Part shown: positions 25,862 to 34,316 of the stretch, one piece after another | How the letters are laid out: each line of letters opens with the position of its first letter | How positions within the stretch are numbered: the first letter of the stretch is position 1 | Assembly (NCBI RefSeq): GCF_001422645.1 | Contig: NZ_LMLR01000001.1 | Coordinates: 728,244-792,243 of the forward strand | Reading direction: 5' to 3' | Source of the DNA: Arthrobacter sp. Leaf69 | Lineage (GTDB): Bacteria; Actinomycetota; Actinomycetes; Actinomycetales; Micrococcaceae | Length of the DNA: 64,000 bases | Translations under genes and position numbers: made by a program | The notes under the pieces: generated by a model | Databases searched by the model: none | Told to the model about the DNA's origin: nothing | Seen by the model: the letters and a program-made list of their open reading frames with translations, nothing else

Positions 25862-26328
25862 CGGCGTCCTTGCGTCCGCCGCGGAACCCGGCAGCCCGCA
25901 CCGAGGACGGGCAACTGATGGTGCCGATCATCGGCTTTGTCCTGCTGGCCCTGTTGCTGGCCACCGTTGTCACGGCTGCCTCCAGCGTCTACATCGAGCA
26001 CAAGAAGCTCCTCTCGCTGGCCGACAGCGCTTCCGTGGCGGCCGCGGACAGTTTCACCCTCGGACAGCTCGAAACCGCCGGCGGCAGTCCCACCGCCGTC
26101 CTGACCGGCGCGCGTGTGCGCGGCGCCGCCGTCGAGTTCCTGGACCGCAGCAGCGCGTTCGCACGGTTCAGCGGCCTGGCCGTCGGGCCAGGGACGGGCA
26201 GCCCGGACGGTTCCACCGCCGTTGTGGTGCTTAGTGCCGCCGTGCACCCGCCCGTGGTCAGCTTCCTGGTTCCGGACGGGATCAGGATCGAGGCCAGCTC
26301 GACGGCGCGTTCCCGGCTCACCCGGTAG
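25858..26328 (+). CDS. TadG-like pilus assembly protein
   Basis: A 156-residue protein similar in layout to the small TadE/G-like proteins of actinobacterial tad loci (M. tuberculosis Rv3654c type). It begins with a short Arg/Pro-rich leader, then EDGQLMVPIIGFVLLALLLATVVTAASSVYIEHKKLLSLADSA split as leader, helix and amphipathic segment, and a Ser/Thr/Ala-rich outer domain. The GTG at 25858 overlaps the upstream stop. It is the last gene of the tad operon; no terminator is seen, only the GC repeat that follows. Confidence 0.75.
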   Translation: MTASLRPPRNPAARTEDGQLMVPIIGFVLLALLLATVVTAASSVYIEHKKLLSLADSASVAAADSFTLGQLETAGGSPTAVLTGARVRGAAVEFLDRSSAFARFSGLAVGPGTGSPDGSTAVVVLSAAVHPPVVSFLVPDGIRIEASSTARSRLTR

Positions 26329-26343
26329 CTCCGCCGCCGGCCC

Positions 26344-26434
26344 GGACCCGGCTCGGACCCGGCCCGGACCCAACCCGGACCCGGCCAGGCCGGCCGGCCA
26401 GGACCCGGCCAACCCGGACCCGGCCGGACCCGGC
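26344..26434 (+). repeat. degenerate GGACCCGGCC tandem repeat
   Basis: Seven copies of GGACCC, most as GGACCCGGCC, are packed into about 90 nt between the tad operon and prfB, with spacers of CC, CAA, AGGCC and similar. It is intergenic (tadG stops at 26328). Self-complementary GGCCGGCC lies in the middle, so the RNA could fold, but no clean terminator stem is present. Confidence 0.8.
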
Positions 26435-26469
26435 CCTGCCTCAAGTCCGGGCGGCCCGCGCGGATAGCG

Positions 26470-26475
26470 TAGGCT
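26470..26475 (+). promoter_or_regulatory. -10 box for prfB, likely leaderless
   Basis: TAGGCT lies 9 nt before the prfB ATG with only TAAAAAACC between. There is no SD. Transcription would begin within about 3 nt of the start codon. Confidence 0.5.
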
Positions 26476-26484
26476 TAAAAAACC

Positions 26485-27600
26485 ATGGCAAACATTGATT
26501 TTCCCGCAGAAATCCGCGCCCTGCGCGCCACCTACGCCTCGATCGAGAACGTTTCGAATGTCGAGGCGCTGAAGGAAGACATCGCCGAACTCAGCGAACG
26601 GGCCGGCGAACCCAATCTGTGGGACGACCCCGCGGCCGCCCAGGTGATCACCTCGAGGCTCTCGCACCGCCAGTCCGAGCTGGCCCGCCTGGACTCCCTC
26701 ACGGCCCGGATCGACGACCTCGAAGTCCTCGTGGAGCTGGGCCAGGACGAGGACGACGCCGACTCCATGGGGGAGGCCGCCACCGAACTGGAATCGATCC
26801 GCAAGGCGTTGAAAGACCTTGAAGTGGTGACCCTGCTGTCCGGCGAGTTCGACGAGCGCGAAGCGGTGGTCACCATCCGCGCCGGCGCCGGGGGAGTGGA
26901 CGCCGCGGACTTTGCCGAGATGCTGATGCGGATGTACCTGCGCTGGGCCGAACGCCACGGCTACCCGACCACCATCATGGACACCTCCTACGCCGAAGAA
27001 GCCGGACTGAAGTCCGCCACGTTCGAGGTCAAGGCCCCCTATGCCTACGGCACGCTCAGCGTCGAGGCCGGCACGCACCGGCTGGTCCGGATCAGTCCCT
27101 TCGACAACCAGGGCCGCCGCCAGACCTCGTTCGCCGCCGTCGAGGTCATCCCGCTGATCGAGCAGACCGACTCCATCGACATCCCGGACAACGAGATCCG
27201 CGTCGACGTCTTCCGGTCCTCCGGCCCGGGAGGCCAGTCCGTTAACACCACGGACTCCGCCGTGCGCCTGACCCACATCCCCACCGGCACGGTGGTGTCC
27301 ATGCAGAACGAGAAGTCCCAGCTGCAGAACCGTGCGGCCGCCCTGCGCGTGCTGCAGTCCCGGCTGCTGCTGCTGAAGAAGGAACAGGAGGACGCCGAGA
27401 AGAAGGCGTTCGCCGGCGACGTCAAGGCCTCCTGGGGCGACCAGATGCGCTCGTACGTCCTGAACCCGTACCAGATGGTCAAGGATCTCCGCACGGAACA
27501 CGAGGTGGGCAACACCTCGGCCGTGTTCGACGGCGAGATCGACGACTTCATCGACGCCGGCATCCGCTGGCGGACCGACAACCGCAACGCGGACAAGTAA
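26485..27600 (+). CDS. prfB: peptide chain release factor 2
   Basis: A 371-residue class I release factor that reads UGA/UAA in the ribosomal A site and triggers peptide hydrolysis through its GGQ loop ([21 protein letters not shown] near residue 250). The recognition domain contains a SPF tripeptide (RISPFDNQ), the RF2 anticodon-like motif. N-terminal helices and the coiled region have normal length. The reading frame is continuous from ATG, so the autoregulatory +1 frameshift found near codon 26 in many bacterial prfB genes is absent, as is usual in actinobacteria. It precedes ftsE. Confidence 0.97.
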   Translation: MANIDFPAEIRALRATYASIENVSNVEALKEDIAELSERAGEPNLWDDPAAAQVITSRLSHRQSELARLDSLTARIDDLEVLVELGQDEDDADSMGEAATELESIRKALKDLEVVTLLSGEFDEREAVVTIRAGAGGVDAADFAEMLMRMYLRWAERHGYPTTIMDTSYAEEAGLKSATFEVKAPYAYGTLSVEAGTHRLVRISPFDNQGRRQTSFAAVEVIPLIEQTDSIDIPDNEIRVDVFRSSGPGGQSVNTTDSAVRLTHIPTGTVVSMQNEKSQLQNRAAALRVLQSRLLLLKKEQEDAEKKAFAGDVKASWGDQMRSYVLNPYQMVKDLRTEHEVGNTSAVFDGEIDDFIDAGIRWRTDNRNADK

Positions 27601-27626
27601 ACGACAACCGTAACGCGAACAAGTAG
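27576..27626 (+). repeat. tandem duplication of the prfB 3' end
   Basis: The last 25 nt of prfB (27576-27600, encoding DNRNADK and stop) are followed at once by a near copy (27602-27626) with three substitutions. The second copy would encode DNRNANK and a TAG stop. It looks like a small tandem duplication just outside the gene. Confidence 0.8.
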
Positions 27627-27639
27627 CACCATCCGCCTC

Positions 27640-27668
27640 TTGCGTCACACCTGTCCCTCCGGTCTAAT
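27640..27668 (+). promoter_or_regulatory. promoter for the ftsE-ftsX operon
   Basis: TTGCGT (27640-27645) and TCTAAT (27663-27668) are spaced by 17 nt. This lies about 150 nt before ftsE; a second possible -10 (TATAGT near 27716) has no matching -35. Confidence 0.5.
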
Positions 27669-27816
27669 CCTGCGACACGCCCCCGCACTCGGGCCGATCC
27701 GCCGGGGCCCGTGCGTATAGTCGAGAAGCCGGAGCTCTACTTCCCCCACTAGAAAGCCCGCGCACCGGCAGCAGAACTGGGCCGTACCCGTCCACGTCTG
27801 CAGGGTACTTAGGGCC

Positions 27817-28608
27817 ATGATCCGTTTCGAAAATGTCACCAAGGTCTATGACCAGAAGGCGCGACCCGCGCTGGATGCGATCAACCTTGAGATCGACCGT
27901 GGCGAATTCGCCTTCCTGGTCGGGGCCTCGGGCTCCGGCAAATCGACCTTCCTGCGCCTCGTCCTCAAGGAGGACCGCGCTTCCTCCGGCGCCGTGTACG
28001 TGGCCGGGCAGAACGTCGCCAACATCTCCAGCTGGCGCGTCCCCAGGCTCCGCCGCGGGATCGGCGTCGTGTTCCAGGACTTCCGCCTGCTGCCGCAGAA
28101 GACCGTCTTCGCCAACGTCGCCTTCGCCATGCAGGTCATCGGGAAGAGCCGCAGCGTCATCCGCGAGACCGTGCCGGAGGTCCTCAAGACCGTCGGCCTC
28201 GAAGGCAAGGAAAACCGCCTTCCGCACGAACTCTCCGGCGGTGAGCAGCAGCGCGTGGCGATTGCCCGCGCCGTTGTCAACCGCCCGGGCATCCTGCTGG
28301 CGGATGAGCCCACCGGCAACCTGGACCCCACCACCTCCATGGGCATTATGGGTGTGCTGGACAAAATCAACCAGAACGGTACCACTGTGGTCATGGCCAC
28401 CCACGACGATGACATCGTCAACGAGATGCGCAAACGCGTTGTTGAACTCCGCAACGGCGTCATCATCCGCGACGAGGCCAAGGCCCTCTACACCTCCATG
28501 ATTCCGGTGGTGGGACAGTCACGCCGGCTGCGGGATGCCAGCGGGCGGGACGCCCAACCCGTCACCACCCGGGCCGAAGCCCGCGCCGCAGCGGAGCACC
28601 AGCTGTGA
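27817..28608 (+). CDS. ftsE: cell-division ATP-binding protein FtsE
   Basis: A 263-residue ABC ATPase. Walker [11 protein letters not shown]-loop [16 protein letters not shown], signature [15 protein letters not shown], Walker [13 protein letters not shown] and switch His ATHDDD are all intact. FtsE usually has about 229 residues; this one has a C-terminal extension of some 35 residues rich in Arg, Ala and Gln that I do not recognise. With FtsX it forms a complex at the septum that transmits ATP hydrolysis to peptidoglycan hydrolases outside the cell. The stop overlaps the ftsX GTG (GTGA). Confidence 0.96.
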   Translation: MIRFENVTKVYDQKARPALDAINLEIDRGEFAFLVGASGSGKSTFLRLVLKEDRASSGAVYVAGQNVANISSWRVPRLRRGIGVVFQDFRLLPQKTVFANVAFAMQVIGKSRSVIRETVPEVLKTVGLEGKENRLPHELSGGEQQRVAIARAVVNRPGILLADEPTGNLDPTTSMGIMGVLDKINQNGTTVVMATHDDDIVNEMRKRVVELRNGVIIRDEAKALYTSMIPVVGQSRRLRDASGRDAQPVTTRAEARAAAEHQL

Positions 28609-29519
28609 GGCTCCAGTTCATCCTCGCCGAGATCGCCAGCGGCCTGCGCCGCAACCTTTCCATGGTGGTCTCCGTCATCCTGGTGACGTTTGTGTCCCTG
28701 ACCTTCGTCGGCGCCGCCGGCATGCTGCAGCTGCAGATCAACCAGATGAAGGGCTACTGGTACGACAAAGTCCAGGTTGCCATCTTCCTCTGCAGTGACG
28801 GTTCGACGGCGGCCGGCTGCGCCACCGGCCCCGTCACCGCGGAACAGCAGGAAAACCTGCGGAAGGTCCTGGCTTCCCCCGCGGTGGCCCAGTACGTCAA
28901 CGACTTCCAGTTTGAGTCCAAGGACGACGCCTACAAGCACTTCAAGGAACAGTTCTCCAATTCCCCGATCGTCGACTCGGTGACGCCGGACCAGCTCCCG
29001 GCTTCCTTCCGGATCAACATGAAGGATCCGGAGAAGTACCAGATCATCAGCGAGACCTTTTCGTCGCAGGCCGGCGTCGAAACCGTGATCGACCAGCGCC
29101 AGCTCCTGGAACGGCTCTTTTCCGTCATGAACGCCGCCTCCCTCGTGGCCGTGAGCGTCGCCGGCGTGATGATCGTCTGTGCCATCCTGCTCATCGCCAC
29201 CACCATCCGGCTGTCGGCCTTCAGCCGGCGACGGGAAACCGGGATCATGCGCCTCGTCGGGGCGTCGAAAATGGTGATCCAGCTGCCGTTCATCCTCGAG
29301 GGCGTGATTGCCGCCGTGATTGGCGCCGCGCTGGCGTCGGGAACGCTGTGGGCCGTGGCGCACTTCTTCCTCGGCGGCTATCTGTCCAAGCAGTATCCTG
29401 ACACCGCCTTCATCTCCGCAGGTCAGACGCTGATTCTGGTGCCGGCCCTGATCGGCCTCGGTGTTCTGCTGGCAGGCGTATCATCTCTGCTGACCCTCCG
29501 TCGATACTTGCGGGTCTAG
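28605..29519 (+). CDS. ftsX: cell-division permease FtsX
   Basis: A 304-residue membrane protein with the FtsX plan: a cytosolic start ([14 protein letters not shown]), one helix, an extracellular domain (about residues 45-165), then three helices, with [20 protein letters not shown] in the cytosolic loop between helices 2 and 3. The outer domain, which in actinobacteria binds a coiled-coil peptidoglycan hydrolase, contains two Cys ([13 protein letters not shown]) that may pair. The M23 peptidase gene follows immediately, consistent with this partnership. Confidence 0.95.
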   Translation: MRLQFILAEIASGLRRNLSMVVSVILVTFVSLTFVGAAGMLQLQINQMKGYWYDKVQVAIFLCSDGSTAAGCATGPVTAEQQENLRKVLASPAVAQYVNDFQFESKDDAYKHFKEQFSNSPIVDSVTPDQLPASFRINMKDPEKYQIISETFSSQAGVETVIDQRQLLERLFSVMNAASLVAVSVAGVMIVCAILLIATTIRLSAFSRRRETGIMRLVGASKMVIQLPFILEGVIAAVIGAALASGTLWAVAHFFLGGYLSKQYPDTAFISAGQTLILVPALIGLGVLLAGVSSLLTLRRYLRV

Positions 29520-29544
29520 CATGCGCAACGAAAAGGGAATGCCC

Positions 29545-30969
29545 ATGACACCGATGCACCAGCCCGCCCCGAACCCGAGTTCGGCCCGGCTCCGCGTGGC
29601 CGGCCGCCGCAGCCGCCTCGTCAGCGCCACACTGGCGCTCGTCCTGGCGGCGAGCATGGGCGCATCATCCCCGGTCGCGTTCGCCGACACCCTCGAGGAC
29701 CAGCAGGCCGCCCTCCGCGACGAAGCCGCCAAGGTCCAGCATTCCCTGGAGTTCGTGGACTCCCGGATCGCCAAGACCGCCTCGGACCTCGTCGTTTACC
29801 AGGGCAGGCTTCCCGGTGCGCAGCAGGCCCTGCTGGACGCCCAGGGCCGCGTCGCCACCGCGGTCAAGGAAGCCGAGGCCCTCGCCGCTCGCGTGGATCT
29901 GGCTCAGCAGAACAAGGCCAAGATCACCCAGCAGCTCGAGACGGACCAGAAGAAGATTGCCGGCACCAGGAAGCTGATCGGACAAATCGCCACCCAGGCC
30001 TACAAGTCCGGCGGCGTGCCCTCCAACCTCTCGTTGTTCTTCGGCTCCAACGAGGGCGGGAGCCTCACGGACACCATCGACCTCGCCGACCAGGCGATGC
30101 GCAGCCAGAACGCCGCGATGGACAAACTCACCCAGCAGAACGCCACCAACGTCAACTCGCAGGCCCGCCTCGAAGCGGTGGAAGGCGAGATCAAGGACCT
30201 CAAGGCGAAGGCCGATGCCGCGCTGGCACGCGAACAGGCTGCCCGTGACGAGGCGGAAGCCAAGAAGGCCCAGGTGGACAAGCTGATCGCCGACACCACC
30301 CGGCTTGAGGGGGAGCTCCAGGCCGCGAAGCCGGGAATCCAGCGCCAGCTCGCCCAGGTCAAGACTCGGCAGGATGCTGTCGCGGCCGAAATCGTCGAAC
30401 GTGACCGCAAGCTGCGCGAAGCCTGGGAAGCCGAGCAGCGCCGCATCGCCGAGGCTGCCGCTGCCGCGGCCGCTGCGGCTGCCAGGGCCCGGGGCCAGGC
30501 TGCGGCCAAGCCGGCCCCGTATGTCCCCGCCCCGCCGGGACCCCCGTCAGCCTTCGGGTTGCGCCACCCGTTCAACGGCGTCCCGATCAGCTCCGGCTTC
30601 GGATGGCGCGCCACCCCGCCGGGCACCATCGACTTCTACGGCCAGGGCGGCTACATGCACACCGGCATCGACTTTGCCGCCGCCTGCGGCACGCCCGTCT
30701 ACGCCGCGGCGGCCGGTACGGTGTTCTCTGCCGGCTGGGCCAACGACGGCGGCGGCAACAACGTGAAGATCTCCCACGGCGTCGTCCAGGGCAACTCGCT
30801 GACCACCGTTTACTACCACAACTCCAGCGTGGTGGTCTCCGCCGGGCAGCAGGTCAGCCAGGGGCAGCTGATCGCCTATTCGGGAACCACCGGCAACTCC
30901 ACGGGGTGCCACTCGCACTTCGAAACCTGGCTCAACGGCCGGGCCGTTGACCCCATGAACCTGCTCTGA
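29545..30969 (+). CDS. secreted coiled-coil M23 endopeptidase, FtsEX partner
   Basis: A 474-residue exported LytM-type peptidase. Residues 1-45 include a signal peptide (LVSATLALVLAASMGASS, AFA). Long coiled coils run from about 50 to 310 (heptad-rich, Lys/Glu/Ala), followed by a Pro/Ala linker and the M23 domain with zinc ligands H372 and D376 (HTGIDFA) and the HxH pair H456/H458 (CHSHFE). It resembles EnvC/CwlO-type partners of FtsEX, in which the coiled coil contacts FtsX. The domain looks complete, so it may cleave cross-bridges itself. I prefer ATG 29545, set 5-6 nt after AAAGGGA, over ATG 29521 and 29539. Confidence 0.9.
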   Translation: MTPMHQPAPNPSSARLRVAGRRSRLVSATLALVLAASMGASSPVAFADTLEDQQAALRDEAAKVQHSLEFVDSRIAKTASDLVVYQGRLPGAQQALLDAQGRVATAVKEAEALAARVDLAQQNKAKITQQLETDQKKIAGTRKLIGQIATQAYKSGGVPSNLSLFFGSNEGGSLTDTIDLADQAMRSQNAAMDKLTQQNATNVNSQARLEAVEGEIKDLKAKADAALAREQAARDEAEAKKAQVDKLIADTTRLEGELQAAKPGIQRQLAQVKTRQDAVAAEIVERDRKLREAWEAEQRRIAEAAAAAAAAAARARGQAAAKPAPYVPAPPGPPSAFGLRHPFNGVPISSGFGWRATPPGTIDFYGQGGYMHTGIDFAAACGTPVYAAAAGTVFSAGWANDGGGNNVKISHGVVQGNSLTTVYYHNSSVVVSAGQQVSQGQLIAYSGTTGNSTGCHSHFETWLNGRAVDPMNLL

Positions 30970-31077
30970 TCAGCCCGGAGCGGACGCCTCCCGGCAGCCC
31001 GGCTCCTCTGCCGTAAACTGGAAAGAGCCTGCGCCGCCCCGGCATAGGGCCCACCCATCGATCCAAGGAGTTCTACC

Positions 31078-31548
31078 GTGCCGAAAGAAAGTGGCCGTAA
31101 GGTAGTGGCCACCAACCGCAAGGCCCGGCACGACTACCACATCCTCGATACCTACGAGGCCGGGATCGCGCTCATGGGGACGGAAGTGAAGTCCCTCCGC
31201 GAGGGCCACGCCTCCATGGTGGACGGCTTCTGCACCTTCTACAACGACGAGCTGTGGATGGAGGGCATCCATATCCCCGAGTACCACCAGGGGAGCTGGA
31301 CCAACCATGCCGCACGCCGCCGCCGGAAATTGCTGCTGCACCGCGACGAGCTCACCAAGATCTCGCACAAGATCCGCGAATCAGGCTTCACCATCGTCCC
31401 CCTCCAGCTGTACTTCCTGGATGGCCGGGCCAAGGTGGAGATCGGCGTCGCCCGCGGCAAGAAGGAATACGACAAGCGCCAGACCCTGCGCGAGCAGCAG
31501 GACAAGCGCGAGGCCCTGCGCGTTATGCGTGAGCGGAACCGGCGCTGA
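31078..31548 (+). CDS. smpB: SsrA-binding protein SmpB
   Basis: A 156-residue tmRNA-binding protein that delivers tmRNA to stalled ribosomes. It has the SmpB start (VVATNRKARHDYHILDTYEAGI), GTEVKSLREGHASMVDGF, and a basic C-terminal tail (KREALRVMRERNRR) that enters the mRNA channel. A strong SD, AAGGAG, lies 7 nt before the GTG. The ssrA RNA gene follows, the usual order in many bacteria. Confidence 0.97.
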   Translation: MPKESGRKVVATNRKARHDYHILDTYEAGIALMGTEVKSLREGHASMVDGFCTFYNDELWMEGIHIPEYHQGSWTNHAARRRRKLLLHRDELTKISHKIRESGFTIVPLQLYFLDGRAKVEIGVARGKKEYDKRQTLREQQDKREALRVMRERNRR

Positions 31549-31650
31549 CGGACCTGCCGCGGGCCGCGGGAATGATTTCCCGCAGGGGTGCGTTATGCTT
31601 GATAGTCCGGGAAGGTCCGGCGCAGGATCCGCAGCACAGCTGCACCAGGG

Positions 31651-31679
31651 TTCAGCGGCAGACCTGGCCGGTTTGATAA
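31651..31679 (+). promoter_or_regulatory. promoter for ssrA (tmRNA)
   Basis: TTCAGC (31651-31656) and TGATAA (31674-31679) are separated by exactly 17 nt. The -10 box ends 8 nt before the first G of the mature tmRNA, so transcription could start at the mature 5' end. Confidence 0.5.
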
Positions 31680-31687
31680 AAAAATAC

Positions 31688-32056
31688 GGGGATGATCGGT
31701 TTCGACGATGTTAGTCGCGACAGGTGAAGCGGGCCGAGGATGCAGAATTATCTCGTAAACGCTGTCTGCAAACCAATAAGTGCCGAATCAAAACGCACTG
31801 ACTTCGCTCTCGCTGCCTAAGCAGTAAGACAGTCCGTCAGCCCGAGGTTGCTATTGCCCCGGATCCTGGCGTCATTTAGATAGCCACTGCTGTTTACCTC
31901 CGTCATCGGGGTGAACGGGACTCTTAGATGACTGGGCCCGGATCGGCCAGCTGTTTGCAGCATGGCCGGGGCCGAGAAAATCCGACGCAAACTGCGCCCG
32001 GAGAAGCCCTGACAACACGACATCGGACGGGGGTTCAATTCCCCCCATCTCCACCA
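31688..32056 (+). ncRNA. ssrA: transfer-messenger RNA (tmRNA)
   Basis: A 369-nt tmRNA. The 5' end GGGGATGATCGG pairs with CATCTCC before ACCA at the 3' end as a 7-bp acceptor stem with one G-U, and GTTCAATTCCCCC forms the T arm. The tag frame begins at GCC 31782 and ends with TAA 31818-31820, encoding AESKRTDFALAA; the C-terminal ALAA is the ClpXP recognition signal. The mature molecule rescues stalled ribosomes with SmpB. A terminator follows 45 nt later. Confidence 0.97.
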
Positions 32057-32100
32057 TCGGAGCCCCGGAAACGGTGCTCCACCCCGTAAAGTCACACACA

Positions 32101-32130
32101 AAAGGCCGGAAGCCTCAGCTTCCGGCCTTT
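32101..32130. terminator. bidirectional intrinsic terminator after ssrA
   Basis: A 12-bp perfect stem (32101-32112 with 32119-32130) and 6-nt loop CCTCAG. On the plus strand it runs into TTTTGCTTT; on the minus strand the A-rich flank gives a T-run, so it also serves the small gene ending at 32151. Confidence 0.9.
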
Positions 32131-32150
32131 TGCTTTGCCCTGGCGCTGAA

Positions 32151-32285
32151 TCAGCGCTTCTTGATGTGGGCAACGGGGTCCGCGTGCGTCTCCGCGACGT
32201 TCTTGGACTTCTTCTCGGCCCGTTTTTCCTTGATGGTTTTCACGGGCTTCTTGACCGCGCTCCGGTGCGGCGTTTTGTCAGGCAT
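32151..32285 (-). CDS. small basic protein of unknown function
   Basis: A 44-residue protein, MPDKTPHRSAVKKPVKTIK at the start, very rich in Lys and Arg, ending HADPVAHIKKR. The start at 32285 has a clear SD (AGGGAGC) 7 nt upstream, which makes it a likely gene despite its size; the longer in-frame ORF has no such support. The Lys-rich helix could bind nucleic acid or the ribosome, but nothing proves this. It faces the ssrA terminator. Confidence 0.65.
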   Translation of the reverse strand: MPDKTPHRSAVKKPVKTIKEKRAEKKSKNVAETHADPVAHIKKR

Positions 32286-32334
32286 GTGGGCGCTCCCTAA
32301 CAGCAGGGGGCCGGGATGGCCCCGTGCTACTAAG

Positions 32335-32706
32335 TTACGCCTCGGGCACCGCAACGTCCACGATGCCGACGAAGCGGCTGCCGACGCCCTCGTACTCGCT
32401 GCGGACCAGGCCGGAGCCGACGCCGGGAACCTCGTACGGGGCGTGGTGAGCGCAGCACACATAGGTGAAGTCCGGCCACCACTTCTTCGGCCGGGCCGCC
32501 TCCGAGAACCCGCAGACCGCGCACGTCAGCTGGACCCAGACCGGACGTTTGCCGGTCCGGTTGGCTTTGGACTGCACCAGCCACGCCGGCGGGTTGTCCA
32601 GGAGGTCGCCGAGCTCGGCGTCGGTGAGCCGGGGCGGGATGCCGTGACGGTGGGCCATTTCCAGCGGAATATCAAGGATCTGGGCAGCAACACGACGGGT
32701 AATCAT
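32335..32706 (-). CDS. conserved hypothetical protein with Cys-rich motif
   Basis: A 123-residue protein I do not recognise by name. The N-terminal third is helical (AAQILDIPLEMAHRHG; LTDAELGDLLDNPPAWLVQS). In the middle, LTCAVCGFSEA followed about 20 residues later by YVCCAHH gives a C-x2-C and C-x-x-H pair, a plausible zinc ribbon. The C-terminal part is a beta-rich stretch (SRFVGIVDVAVPE). It lies upstream of the small basic gene on the same strand. Function unknown. Confidence 0.7.
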   Translation of the reverse strand: MITRRVAAQILDIPLEMAHRHGIPPRLTDAELGDLLDNPPAWLVQSKANRTGKRPVWVQLTCAVCGFSEAARPKKWWPDFTYVCCAHHAPYEVPGVGSGLVRSEYEGVGSRFVGIVDVAVPEA

Positions 32707-32767
32707 CCTTCAACGATACGGGATGGGAGGGGACGTAATCCGCCCGTGGGGGCCGGGGTTACCCTCG

Positions 32768-33142
32768 TCACAGAGCTGTGATGGCCAGCCCGAGCGCTGC
32801 CGCGGCCAGGCCTGCGGTGAGGTTGGCGGCGATGTTGAGGACGGCGGCGCGGTAGCGCGTCTCACTCACCAGCCGCACGGTGGCGGTGGTCCAGGAGCTG
32901 AAGGTGGTCAGGCCGCCCGCCAACCCGGTCGCGAGAGCGGTCTGCCATTCGGCGCCCAGCCCCAGCCGGGCTGTCAGCCCCACTGCGGCGCCGATGATGA
33001 AGGAGCCGGCCACATTGACCGCGAGCGTCGCCCAGGGCCAGTGCGGATGGCGCCCCGGGTGGTGCGCAAACCAGGAGTCGACGGCGAAGCGCAACAGGGC
33101 GCCCGCGACGCCGAAGGCTCCCACCAGCACGGCGGTGATCAC
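32768..33142 (-). CDS. crcB: fluoride channel subunit CrcB (second subunit)
   Basis: A 124-residue Fluc protein with four predicted helices. LLRFAVDSWF, NVAGSFIIGAAVG (conserved Asn) and GGLTTFSSWTTATV (the Na-binding and phenylalanine-box region) are diagnostic. Fluc channels export fluoride as antiparallel dimers; in many Gram-positive bacteria two paralogues form a heterodimer, and a second crcB is directly upstream. I start it at GTG 33142, which overlaps the upstream TGA (GTGA); the frame from 33187 would add 15 Arg-rich residues and a 49-nt overlap. Confidence 0.9.
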   Translation of the reverse strand: MITAVLVGAFGVAGALLRFAVDSWFAHHPGRHPHWPWATLAVNVAGSFIIGAAVGLTARLGLGAEWQTALATGLAGGLTTFSSWTTATVRLVSETRYRAAVLNIAANLTAGLAAAALGLAITAL

Positions 33143-33567
33143 GATGCCCCGCCGGCCACGTCCGCGAGGGTTTTGCCGGTCTTCCACCCGGCGGCCGCGG
33201 CGCCGAGGCCCAGGACCAGAGAGAGCGCAAGATAGGCCAGCCAGCTGGCATGGAAGCCGCCGCGGATCTGCTGGTCAATGGTGAACACCACCGCGGAGAA
33301 GGTCGTGAAGGAGCCCAGCAGCCCGGGGCCAAGGCCGGCGCGCAGCCAGAAGGCGGTCTTGGGCCGTGCGATCCAGATTGTGGTGAGGGTCGCGAGGACA
33401 AAACTTCCGACGACGTTAATCACCAGGGTGGTCCAGGGGACGCTGCCCGCGGTCTCGGGGAACACCACCCCGGCCCCGTAGCGCAGTTCCGTCCCGATCA
33501 GCCCGCCGACGGCGACCGCCGCCCACGCCCGCCAGCCCGGCAGTCCAGCCGGCACTGCAGTCCGCAT
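33139..33567 (-). CDS. crcB: fluoride channel subunit CrcB (first subunit)
   Basis: A 142-residue Fluc protein: AVGGLIGTELRYGAGV, NVVGSFVLATLTT and GLLGSFTTFSAVVF match the family helices, including the pore Asn and Phe residues. It should pair with the next gene product in the membrane as a heterodimer. Its ATG follows the DtxR-family stop directly (TGAATG), so the regulator and both channel genes are one transcript. I see no crcB-motif fluoride riboswitch upstream. Confidence 0.92.
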   Translation of the reverse strand: MRTAVPAGLPGWRAWAAVAVGGLIGTELRYGAGVVFPETAGSVPWTTLVINVVGSFVLATLTTIWIARPKTAFWLRAGLGPGLLGSFTTFSAVVFTIDQQIRGGFHASWLAYLALSLVLGLGAAAAGWKTGKTLADVAGGAS

Positions 33568-34281
33568 TCAGCGCAGCTCCAGACTGCAGCCGGGATGGAC
33601 CGCCTCGCTGTGGACCCAGAGTGCGGAGGCGACTTCCTCGGGGAGATCGAACTCGCGCCGGGCCGTCCCGGAACCGATGCGCACCATCAGGGCGCCACCG
33701 AAGGGCTTCCGGCCCAGCACCTCGACGTCGGCGTCCAGCGCGATTTCCTCGGCGGAAAGGTAGCGCAGCAGCTCGGGGTTTTCGTCGCTGATGCGGGTGA
33801 TCAGGCCGGTGTGGCCGTCATCGAGTTCGCTCATCCGGTGAGCCGCGGGCATCTGGACTGAACCATCCGCGGCCGGGATCGGATCGCCGTGCGGATCCCT
33901 CGCCGGGTTCCCGAGCTTCGCTGCCATCCGTTCGATGAAGGTGTCCGAGACGGCATGCTCCAGGAGTTCGGCTTCGTCGTGGACCTCGTCCCAGCGGTAG
34001 CCGAGCTCCCGCACGAGGAACGTTTCAATGAGCCGGTGCCGCCGCACCATGGACAGTGCCAGCCGGACGCCGTCGGACGTCAGCGTGATGGCGCTGTAGG
34101 GCTGGTGGTCAACCAGGCCCTGGTCCTTGAGCTTGCGGACCATCTCGGAGACCGACGAGTTCGCGACGCCGAGGCGCTGGGCCAGCTGCGTGGAGGTGAT
34201 GGGCTTGTCCTGCCACTCCGTGAAGGAGTAGATGACCTTGACGTAGTCCTCGATCGAGGAGGAGGGCAGACTGGTCTTCAC
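33568..34281 (-). CDS. DtxR-family metal-dependent repressor (MntR-like)
   Basis: A 237-residue regulator with an N-terminal winged helix (IEDYVKVIYSFTEWQDKPITSTQLAQRLGVANSSVSEMVRKLKD), a metal-binding dimerisation domain with RHRLIETFLV and HDEAELLEHAVSD, whose His/Glu residues are metal ligands in relatives, and a C-terminal SH3-like domain (residues about 160-237). Such proteins repress metal-uptake genes when Mn or Fe is bound. I use GTG 34281, preceded by TTGAGGCT; the longer frame upstream overlaps the methyltransferase gene. It is followed without a gap by crcB. Confidence 0.88.
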   Translation of the reverse strand: MKTSLPSSSIEDYVKVIYSFTEWQDKPITSTQLAQRLGVANSSVSEMVRKLKDQGLVDHQPYSAITLTSDGVRLALSMVRRHRLIETFLVRELGYRWDEVHDEAELLEHAVSDTFIERMAAKLGNPARDPHGDPIPAADGSVQMPAAHRMSELDDGHTGLITRISDENPELLRYLSAEEIALDADVEVLGRKPFGGALMVRIGSGTARREFDLPEEVASALWVHSEAVHPGCSLELR

Positions 34282-34316
34282 AGCCTCAAGCCTACCGTCA
34301 GGCGGCGCTGGCGGTG

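Noticed and set aside
26485..26600. Programmed +1 frameshift in prfB
   Set aside because: The frame is continuous from ATG with no in-frame UGA or SD-like slip site near codon 26.
25516..27648. 710-codon minus-strand frame antisense to prfB and the tad genes
   Set aside because: Shadow of high-GC coding on the plus strand; it runs through the GGACCC repeat and has no start signal.
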